Shown: positions 1-5,342 of the stretch, piece after piece
How positions within the stretch are numbered: position 1 is the first letter of the stretch
How the letters are laid out: each line of letters begins with the position of its first letter
Assembly: GCA_002308235.1 (NCBI GenBank)
Contig: DBVS01000019.1
Coordinates: 1-5,342 of the forward strand
DNA from: Lachnospiraceae bacterium UBA1258
GTDB taxonomy: Bacteria > Bacillota > Clostridia > Lachnospirales > Lachnospiraceae
Reading direction: 5' to 3'
Length of the DNA: 5,342 bases
Notes under the pieces: model-generated
Databases searched by the model: none
What the model was told of the DNA's origin: nothing
What the model saw: only the letters and a program-made list of their open reading frames with translations
Made by a program: the position numbers and the translations under genes

Positions 1-33
1 GAAACGCAGCTTGCAGCCAAGGAACAGCAGTAA
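1..33 (+). CDS. C-terminal tail of an upstream gene (partial, unidentified)
   Basis: Frame 1 reads ETQLAAKEQQ followed by TAA at 31-33. This is the only plus-strand frame that stops just before the hairpin at 49-80, which would then be its transcription terminator. Ten residues of polar, Gln/Lys/Ala-rich sequence are compatible with the end of a helical or coiled-coil protein but do not identify a family. The call rests on position relative to the terminator, not on homology, and the gene body lies outside the window. Confidence 0.4.
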   Translation, partial: ETQLAAKEQQ

Positions 34-48
34 TCACCGCATAAAAAT

Positions 49-84
49 AAAGGAGCGTACCTCATCGGTATCGCTCCTTTTTCT
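49..84. terminator. Bidirectional intrinsic terminator between convergent genes
   Basis: The arms 49-57 (AAAGGAGCG) and 72-80 (CGCTCCTTT) pair perfectly. After a bulged T at 71 the stem continues with 58-61 (TACC) and 67-70 (GGTA), giving 13 base pairs and a five-base loop, TCATC. On the plus strand the stem runs into a T-rich stretch (78-88). On the minus strand it runs into TTTATTTTTAT (51-41). It can therefore end both the plus-strand gene stopping at 33 and the minus-strand ABC operon, whose stop codon at 101-99 is about 18 bases before the stem. Confidence 0.85.
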
Positions 85-98
85 TTGTCTTAAAACCG

Positions 99-1988
99 TT
101 AATCAAGTTCGGTCTTTCCGGTATAAAGTTCGTAATATCTTCCGCCTGCGGCCAGCAGTTCGTCATGGTCGCCGCGTTCAATGATTTCACCGTGTTCAAG
201 CACTATAATCGCATTTGCGTTTCTGACCGTTGAAAGCCTGTGGGCTATAACGATGGTGGTACGTTCCTTCATAAGTCTGTCCATACCTTGCTCGATGTGG
301 CGCTCGGTCCTGGTATCCACGGAGCTGGTGGCTTCATCAAGGATCAGGATGGGAGCCTTGGAAATGGCCGCACGGGCAATGTTAAGTAACTGCCTCTGGC
401 CCTGGCTTAAGTTTGCTCCGTCGCCTTCAAGCACCGTATCGTACCCGTTTTCAAGCCTCATGATAAAGGAATGGGCACTGGCAAGCTTTGCTGCCTCGAT
501 AACTTCCTCGTCCGTTGCATCCAGACGGCCGTAACGAATGTTTTCACGCACCGTTCCGCTGAACAGGTGGGTATCCTGAAGCACCATGGCAATGTTCTTA
601 CGCAGGAAATCTCTCTTGTAATCTCTGATGTCCACACCGTCGATCTTGATACTTCCTTCGTTTATGTCGTAGAAGCGGGTAATCAGGTTGGTGATGGTGG
701 TCTTACCCGCACCGGTGGAGCCCACCAGAGCTATCTTCTGTCCGGGCTTTGCGTAGAAGGAAACGTTCTTCAGCACCGTGTGGTTTGGTTCGTACCCGAA
801 GGTTACATTCTCAAGTACGATACTTCCGGTAAGATGTTCGGGAGCCTTAGCATCCGGAGCATCTGCGGTCTCGGGATCTGTATCCATTACTTCAAATACA
901 CGCTCAGCGCCCGCAAGCGCCGAGAAGATTTCGGTCATCTGCATGGAGATCTCGTTTATGGGGCGTGAGAAATGTCTTGAGTAGTTTACAAATATCGTAA
1001 GTCCACCGATATCGAATCCGCGAAGTACGCAAAGGATACCGCCGACCATAGCCGTTAAGGAGTAAGAAACCTGACTTAAGTTACCCATTACGGGGCCCAT
1101 GATCCCGCCGAAGAACTGGGCGAATAACTGCTTGCCCCTTAAATCGGTGTTGAGGTAATCGAATTCATCCACCGAGGCATCCTCATGGTTAAAGACCTTA
1201 ACCACCTTCTGGCCGCTGATGGTCTCTTCGATAAAACCGTTTAAGGATCCCAGTGCCGCCTGCTGCTGTTTATAATATCTTCGGCTCTTGTTTGCCACAA
1301 ACTGGGCTGCTTTCATCATCACAGGCGCCATAACAAGAGTGATGAGCGCAAGCCATACGTTCGTATAGAACATGAGCACCAGTGTACCAACCAGAGAAAT
1401 CGCGCCGGAGAACAAAGAAATGATGGTGTTGTTCAGCATGTTTCCAACTGCGTCCACGTCGTTGGTGAAACGGGACATGATATCGCCGTGGTTGTTGGTG
1501 TCGTAATATTTAAGCGGCAATTTGCTTATTTTTTCAAAGAGCTCGTTACGTATGGAAGCCAGCGCATTCTGGGATATCCCGATCATAATCCTCTGCTGTA
1601 TGTACTGGGCTACGATCCCGGCCGCATAGATAAGAGCCATTGCGGTAATGCCGGAAGCAAGTGTGGCAACGGTTCCGTTGCCCCCGTTGATGCTGTTGAT
1701 TACGGGTCTTAAAATATAGGAGCCTGCAAGGCTTGAAGCCGTATAAACCAGCACAAGTATCAGAACGATCACTATTTTCCAGGTGTCTTTCTTCATGTAG
1801 GAAAAAAGTCTCCTGATGCTGGCGCCCATGTTCTTGGGTTTACCCTTTGCCATGGGAACGGCGCGTCTGCCGCCGCCGGCTTTCCCCGAGGCCTTACCGT
1901 TTAAAAGGTCGCTTTCAAACTGTTTGATGTAGGCTTCGTTTTTCTTTTTGTATTTACTGTCGAGGCGTGCGAAGGTTTTTTCGTCCAT
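99..1988 (-). CDS. Heterodimeric ABC exporter, catalytic-site subunit (LmrD/BmrD/EfrB/TM288-like)
   Basis: This is a 629-residue half-transporter with a membrane domain fused to an ATPase, and should pair with the product of the preceding gene to expel drugs, lipids or other hydrophobic compounds. Residues 1-60 are a hydrophilic, Lys/Gly-rich cytoplasmic extension. Six membrane helices follow between about 71 and 350. The nucleotide-binding domain covers about 388-622, with A-loop Tyr399, Walker A GSTGAGKT (423-430), Q-loop Gln471, signature LSQGQ (527-531), Walker B ILILDE with catalytic Glu552, D-loop SSVD (555-558) and H-loop His583. The signature is non-canonical (Gln in place of the first Gly of LSGGQ). 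In characterised heterodimeric exporters this subunit supplies the working Walker B Glu and His, and its altered signature faces the degenerate site. The ATG start is firm: it overlaps the upstream TAA by one base and follows a strong ribosome binding site. Substrate cannot be read from the sequence; multidrug efflux is the usual annotation. Confidence 0.95.
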   Translation of the reverse strand: MDEKTFARLDSKYKKKNEAYIKQFESDLLNGKASGKAGGGRRAVPMAKGKPKNMGASIRRLFSYMKKDTWKIVIVLILVLVYTASSLAGSYILRPVINSINGGNGTVATLASGITAMALIYAAGIVAQYIQQRIMIGISQNALASIRNELFEKISKLPLKYYDTNNHGDIMSRFTNDVDAVGNMLNNTIISLFSGAISLVGTLVLMFYTNVWLALITLVMAPVMMKAAQFVANKSRRYYKQQQAALGSLNGFIEETISGQKVVKVFNHEDASVDEFDYLNTDLRGKQLFAQFFGGIMGPVMGNLSQVSYSLTAMVGGILCVLRGFDIGGLTIFVNYSRHFSRPINEISMQMTEIFSALAGAERVFEVMDTDPETADAPDAKAPEHLTGSIVLENVTFGYEPNHTVLKNVSFYAKPGQKIALVGSTGAGKTTITNLITRFYDINEGSIKIDGVDIRDYKRDFLRKNIAMVLQDTHLFSGTVRENIRYGRLDATDEEVIEAAKLASAHSFIMRLENGYDTVLEGDGANLSQGQRQLLNIARAAISKAPILILDEATSSVDTRTERHIEQGMDRLMKERTTIVIAHRLSTVRNANAIIVLEHGEIIERGDHDELLAAGGRYYELYTGKTELD

Positions 1989-3721
1989 TATGCGCCCACC
2001 TCCTTATCAGCCTGAGAGTAGTAGATCTCTCTGTAGGCCTCACAGTCTTTCATAAGTTCCTCATGATTGCCGAGTCCCACTATCTTTCCGTCATCAAGGA
2101 CCACGATCTTGTCGGCTTCGATGATGGAAGAAATTCTCTGGGCAATGATGATCTTGGTGGCATCACCCATGACTTCCTTAAGGTTCGCCCTGATCACGCG
2201 CTCCGTGGCGGTATCAACCGCGCTGGTGGAGTCATCGAGAATGAGGATCTTGGGTTTCTTAAGAAGAGCCCTTGCGATACAAAGTCTCTGCTTCTGTCCG
2301 CCGGAAACGTTTACGCCGCCCTGACCGAGGTCCGTTTCGTACCCGTCCGCAAAGGAAGTTACGAAACCGTTAGCCTGAGCAAGCTCCGCTGCGTGCTTCA
2401 TTTCTTCTTCCGTGGAGTTTTCATCGCCCCAAAGCAGGTTCTCTGCGATGGATCCGGAGAAAAGCACATTCTTCTGAAGCACCATGGCCACGCCGTCCCT
2501 AAGGTTCTTAAGGGAATAATCCTTCACGTTCACACCGTCGACGAAAACATCACCGGCGTCGGTATCGTAAAGTCTCGGAATGAGAGCCACAAGAGAGGAC
2601 TTGCCGGAACCCGTGGAACCGATGATCCCCACGGTCTCGCCGGAATTTATCTTTAAGTTTATGCCGTCAAGCACGGGCTCGTCCGAATGCTTGTAATATC
2701 TGAAGGAAACGTTCTTAAATTCGATGCTTCCGCTTTCAACCTTCTTATCGGGCAAAGAAGCGGTCTCGTCTTCAACATCGGGCTTCTCGTCCAGGATTTC
2801 GTTGATTCTTCGGGCGGATGCCACCGCACGGGAGCTCTGAAGGATAACCATTGAGGTCATCATAAGGGAGAACAGGATCTGTGTAACGTAGGTAATGAAG
2901 GCCGTAAGGTCTCCCACTTCCATGCTGCCGGCGATTATCTGTTTTCCACCGTTCCATACCACCGCGATGGTGGTTGCGTTCATGGCAAGGCTCATAAGAG
3001 GCATGGTGGTGATGACCACTTTAAATGCCCTAAGGGAAGCATCTTTAAGATCGCCGTTGGATCTTTCGAATTTCTCCTGCTCGAAATCGCCCCGTACAAA
3101 GGACTTGATAACGCGAACGTTCGTCAGAGATTCTCGTATGGATGAGTTAAGGCCGTCTATCTTACTCTGCAGGTTTTTAAATCTGGGGAAGCCTATCCTT
3201 AACACCACAAATACCACCAGAACAAGAATGGGAATAATCATGAGAATGATCATTGCAAGAGACGGATTTATCGTAAATGCCATGATTACGGCTCCTATCA
3301 GCATTCCGGGAGCACGAAGCATCATACGAAGCATCATGTTGATAAGGCTCTGAACCTGAGTCACGTCGTTGGTAAGACGGGTTACCAGAGAACCTGTACT
3401 GAATTTATCGATGTTTGCAAAGGAAAACTTCTGAACATGAGCAAAAGCATCCTTTCTTAAATCGGCCGCAAAGCCTATGGAAGCCTTGGCTCCGAAATAT
3501 GCTCCTCCGATCCCGCCGAGGGCCATCAACACCGCAAGGCCGACCATCATCATACCCATGCGTGTAATATAGCCTATATCTTTCGTGGCAACACCGTTAT
3601 TGATTATCAGTGCCATCATCTTCGGAAGAAAGATTTCTCCGAGAACTTCCACAATCATGAGGATCGGGCCGCATATAAAAGAAAACAAATATGGTTTGAT
3701 ATATTTACCGTATCTTCTCAC
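1988..3721 (-). CDS. Heterodimeric ABC exporter, degenerate-site subunit (LmrC/BmrC/EfrA/TM287-like)
   Basis: This 577-residue half-transporter is the first gene of the operon. Six membrane helices lie roughly at 11-35, 52-76, 136-152, 155-177, 237-258 and 276-296. The ATPase domain covers about 331-570. Walker A is GSTGSGKS (368-375), Q-loop Gln416, signature VSGGQ (472-476). Walker B is ILILDD, so Asp497 stands where the catalytic Glu is expected, and the H-loop reads IIIAQR, with Gln528 for His. These two changes are the hallmark of the degenerate subunit in type IV heterodimeric exporters; its intact SGGQ signature completes the catalytic site with the partner's Walker motifs. The start chosen is GTG at 3721, with GAGG five bases upstream and a sigma-A promoter about 37 bases upstream. 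A TTG at 3769 would add 16 residues but lies inside that promoter, next to the -10 box, so a transcript could not carry it. The 577-residue length suits the family. Substrate is unknown. Confidence 0.94.
   Translation of the reverse strand: MRRYGKYIKPYLFSFICGPILMIVEVLGEIFLPKMMALIINNGVATKDIGYITRMGMMMVGLAVLMALGGIGGAYFGAKASIGFAADLRKDAFAHVQKFSFANIDKFSTGSLVTRLTNDVTQVQSLINMMLRMMLRAPGMLIGAVIMAFTINPSLAMIILMIIPILVLVVFVVLRIGFPRFKNLQSKIDGLNSSIRESLTNVRVIKSFVRGDFEQEKFERSNGDLKDASLRAFKVVITTMPLMSLAMNATTIAVVWNGGKQIIAGSMEVGDLTAFITYVTQILFSLMMTSMVILQSSRAVASARRINEILDEKPDVEDETASLPDKKVESGSIEFKNVSFRYYKHSDEPVLDGINLKINSGETVGIIGSTGSGKSSLVALIPRLYDTDAGDVFVDGVNVKDYSLKNLRDGVAMVLQKNVLFSGSIAENLLWGDENSTEEEMKHAAELAQANGFVTSFADGYETDLGQGGVNVSGGQKQRLCIARALLKKPKILILDDSTSAVDTATERVIRANLKEVMGDATKIIIAQRISSIIEADKIVVLDDGKIVGLGNHEELMKDCEAYREIYYSQADKEVGA
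1997..2005 (-). promoter_or_regulatory. Strong ribosome binding site for the second ABC gene
   Basis: Reading the minus strand, AAGGAGGTG at 2005-1997 is an almost complete match to the anti-Shine-Dalgarno sequence and sits eight bases before the ATG at 1988. It lies inside the last codons of the upstream ABC gene, whose stop overlaps the start as TAATG. This fixes the start and implies coupled translation, which would keep the two subunits in step. Confidence 0.9.
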
Positions 3722-3757
3722 TGCTGCCTCACTTTCTTTATACACAATACAGAAACA

Positions 3758-3785
3758 ATTATATACCAAACAACGCTGATTTCAA
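3758..3785 (-). promoter_or_regulatory. Sigma-A promoter of the ABC exporter operon
   Basis: On the minus strand, TTGAAA (3785-3780) matches the -35 consensus at five of six bases, followed by a 16-base spacer and a perfect TATAAT at 3763-3758. Transcription should begin near 3751, leaving a leader of about 30 bases before the GTG at 3721. No attenuator or riboswitch can fit in such a short leader. A six-base-pair AT-rich dyad at 3784-3799 touches the upstream edge of the -35 box. Confidence 0.8.
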
Positions 3786-3820
3786 TAAAACGCTTTATTA
3801 AAAAAGGATAAACCACCGCA

Positions 3821-3850
3821 ATGAAATCCTACACATTTGACAGGTTTCAT
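3821..3850. repeat. Imperfect inverted repeat over the sensor-gene promoter (candidate operator)
   Basis: The left arm ATGAAATCCT (3821-3830) and the right arm AGGTTTCAT (3842-3850) form nine base pairs with a single bulged T at 3827 and an 11-base centre. The repeat covers the -35 element and ends against the extended -10 of the plus-strand promoter. That is where a repressor would block RNA polymerase. A hairpin role is unlikely, because the repeat lies upstream of the predicted transcription start and there is no T-run. The binding protein is unknown. Confidence 0.45.
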
Positions 3851-3858
3851 GATATAAT
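3830..3858 (+). promoter_or_regulatory. Promoter of the LacI-fold sensor gene with extended -10
   Basis: A perfect TATAAT lies at 3853-3858, preceded by TG at 3850-3851 in the extended -10 position. Seventeen bases upstream, TACACA (3830-3835) matches the -35 consensus at four of six bases. Transcription should start near 3865, giving a leader of only about 24 bases. A second possibility overlaps it: a perfect TTGACA at 3837-3842 with an 18-base spacer and the weaker TAAAAG at 3861-3866, also preceded by a TGn. Which one is used cannot be decided by reading. Confidence 0.75.
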
Positions 3859-3888
3859 GATAAAAGCACTTGTGCGGGGTTACATCTT

Positions 3889-5342
3889 ATGAAAATAGCA
3901 GTACTGATCTGCAGTCTTGCTTTTGACACACAGAAGGCATTCATGAAGGGCATTGAGCGCAGGGTACGTGACATGGGTGACGTATGCTCTGTTTTTTGTT
4001 GCCATATGAATGCTTTTTATAATGAGGAATTCTCCGCAGGCGAATTTGCCATCTTTAATCTTCCCGATCTTTCTTCCTTCGACGGGATCGTCTATGTCAG
4101 AAACACCTTCCAGAAGCCGGGCTTCGATGCCGAAATGCTCGATAGGATCAAACAAAGCGGCGTCAACACCGTGGTGGTGGACGGCTATACTCCCGACTTT
4201 GTCAATATCATGTCCGACGAAAGCGGCAGCATGAGCAAGATAACAAAGCACCTCATCAAATCCCACGACTGCCGGAAGCTTTATTTTCTCGGCGGACCCG
4301 CCCAGAACCCCGATACCAAGCTCCGTTACAAGGGCTTTCTTGAAGCTGTCGAAGAAAGCGGTCTCGAGTTTAAAGAAGAATGGGTCACCTTCGGAAATTA
4401 CGAATACAGCTCGGGCGTCGATGCCGCAGGATATTTCCTCGGTCTCGGGGCTCCCCTTCCCGATGCCATCGTCTGCGCAAATGACGAAATGGCCGTGGGA
4501 GTCTGCACCGAATTAAAGAGACGCGGTATCAAGATCCCCAGAGAGATAAAGGTCACCGGAACCGACTTTGACTCCGTATCCAGAGTCTTCTCTCCCAGGA
4601 TCACCACCATCAAGCGCCAGCAATATCAGAAGGGTATTTCCGCCATAACGACCCTCCACGAGTATAAAGAACACACCGCCGGCGAGACCATCACCTCTCC
4701 CATAGTCATTTTCTGCGGAGAGACCTGCGGCTGTGAGATCTCCGAAGAATTAAAGACCGACGCGGCCACCACCAATTCCCTGGCTGTCGATCGCTATACC
4801 CAGTCGGAGCTTACTTCCTTTATCAAGCGCATGACCGCGGGCCTCATCAGTAAGCGCGGCTATCACAATCTGTACTCCGAACTCAAGCGCCACACGGCTT
4901 CCATAAAACCCGACGAACTGTACCTTTGCATAAATGTCCAGGCGGATTATAAGATCGATTACGCCGATTATTCCCTTGCTTTGTCCGAACTTGACAGCAA
5001 TATCGCAAAGGACTACACAAACGAACTGATCTCCGCTTTAAACTGCAAAAACGGCGAGATAACCGCCAACGAAGAAGGGGAATATTTTGAGAAGAGCGAC
5101 CTCTTCCCTCCCGCTGCCCAGGGCGGCAAGAGCGGCGGCACCTACTATTTCTTCCCCATACACTACATGAACCGCAATTTCGGCTATGCCATCATCGGTC
5201 GCGACGGTACTCTTATCCGAAACGATTTTTTCCCCAACTGGTGCACCATAGTCAGCAATGCCCTCGAAAATTCCCGCATCCGTTCCGTCCTTGAGCAGGT
5301 GGTTTCCGCTCTGGACCGCATGTGGATCTACGATACCCTCAC
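3889..5342 (+). CDS. LacI-fold ligand-sensor protein, probably a diguanylate cyclase (partial, 3' end missing)
   Basis: At least 484 codons are present and the gene runs off the window. Residues 1 to about 275 form a LacI/GalR-type periplasmic-binding fold: it opens with MKIAVLIC, has the DGIVYV strand (65-70), the LYFLGGP strand (about 131-137), and the typical C-lobe signature with PDAIVCANDEMAVG (191-204), VTGTDFD (about 222-228) and ITTIKRQ (234-240). There is no helix-turn-helix before it and no signal peptide, so it is a cytoplasmic sensor, not a classical repressor. A Cys-rich CGETCGC (276-282) closes this domain. Residues 285-470 are a middle region I cannot assign. The last residues, RMWIYDTL plus the first two bases of a Thr codon, match the usual entry to a GGDEF domain (D-x-L-T-G-L-x-N-R), so cyclic di-GMP synthesis is inferred but the catalytic part is not visible. 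The ATG is the only start: an in-frame TGA at 3850-3852 excludes an upstream DNA-binding domain. The ribosome site GGGGT (3876-3880) is weak. An AraC-type C-terminus is the alternative, less likely. Confidence 0.85.
   Translation, partial: MKIAVLICSLAFDTQKAFMKGIERRVRDMGDVCSVFCCHMNAFYNEEFSAGEFAIFNLPDLSSFDGIVYVRNTFQKPGFDAEMLDRIKQSGVNTVVVDGYTPDFVNIMSDESGSMSKITKHLIKSHDCRKLYFLGGPAQNPDTKLRYKGFLEAVEESGLEFKEEWVTFGNYEYSSGVDAAGYFLGLGAPLPDAIVCANDEMAVGVCTELKRRGIKIPREIKVTGTDFDSVSRVFSPRITTIKRQQYQKGISAITTLHEYKEHTAGETITSPIVIFCGETCGCEISEELKTDAATTNSLAVDRYTQSELTSFIKRMTAGLISKRGYHNLYSELKRHTASIKPDELYLCINVQADYKIDYADYSLALSELDSNIAKDYTNELISALNCKNGEITANEEGEYFEKSDLFPPAAQGGKSGGTYYFFPIHYMNRNFGYAIIGRDGTLIRNDFFPNWCTIVSNALENSRIRSVLEQVVSALDRMWIYDTL

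Noticed and set aside
1967..2656. Long plus-strand open frame opposite the two ABC genes
   Set aside because: It lies antisense to the ATPase domain of a clear ABC gene and the junction with its partner, has no ribosome site or recognisable domain, and is explained by codon bias of the real genes.
3837..3858. Perfect TTGACA (3837-3842) paired with perfect TATAAT (3853-3858)
   Set aside because: The spacer is only ten bases, far too short for one sigma-A promoter. The TATAAT fits better with TACACA at 3830-3835 and its extended TG. The TTGACA could instead serve TAAAAG at 3861-3866.
3880..4266. Minus-strand open frame opposite the start of the sensor gene
   Set aside because: It is antisense to the well-supported LacI-fold coding region and its product has no recognisable family features.
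4398..4613. Minus-strand open frame inside the sensor gene
   Set aside because: It lies opposite the ANDEMAVG and VTGTDFD motifs of the LacI fold, which must be coding on the plus strand. It is a shadow frame.
3889..5342. Classical LacI-family transcriptional repressor
   Set aside because: The helix-turn-helix is missing, and an in-frame stop at 3850-3852 excludes an unannotated upstream extension.
1..5342. CRISPR array, tRNA or rRNA gene, insertion sequence, riboswitch or prophage signature
   Set aside because: No regularly spaced repeats, cloverleaf, transposase frame, terminal repeats or structured leader were seen. The only gaps, 34-98 and 3722-3888, are filled by a terminator and promoters.

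Overview
The window looks like a chromosomal segment from a Firmicute, most plausibly a Lachnospiraceae-type Clostridium relative. The reasons are a Gram-positive style AAGGAGGTG Shine-Dalgarno, sigma-A promoters, paired half-size ABC exporter genes of the LmrCD/BmrCD/EfrAB kind, and a soluble LacI-fold sensor that appears to run into a GGDEF domain, an architecture I associate with that family. The taxonomic call is inference; no rRNA or marker gene is present.

Layout. Positions 1-33 hold what is probably the last ten codons of a plus-strand gene. A hairpin at 49-80 with T-rich sequence on both sides acts as a shared, bidirectional terminator. Positions 99-3721 carry, on the minus strand, a two-gene operon for a heterodimeric ABC exporter. 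The first gene (3721 to 1988) has a degenerate ATPase site (Walker B Glu to Asp, H-loop His to Gln). The second (1988 to 99) has the catalytic Glu and His but an altered signature motif, LSQGQ. The genes overlap by one base (TAATG) behind a strong ribosome binding site. Positions 3722-3888 are a compact divergent promoter region with a clear sigma-A promoter in each direction and an imperfect inverted repeat over the plus-strand promoter. From 3889 to the window edge runs a plus-strand gene: a cytoplasmic LacI/periplasmic-binding-protein fold without a DNA-binding domain, then a middle region, breaking off at the residues YDTLT, which match the usual opening of a GGDEF (diguanylate cyclase) domain.

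How they fit together. The two ABC proteins should form one membrane exporter with one hydrolytic and one mainly structural nucleotide site. The divergent gene is a predicted ligand-sensing signalling protein, probably acting through cyclic di-GMP rather than by binding DNA. Nothing in the sequence shows that it controls the exporter beyond the shared intergenic region. Most of the window is well-understood gene content; the sensor protein and the divergent regulatory region are the parts worth a second look.
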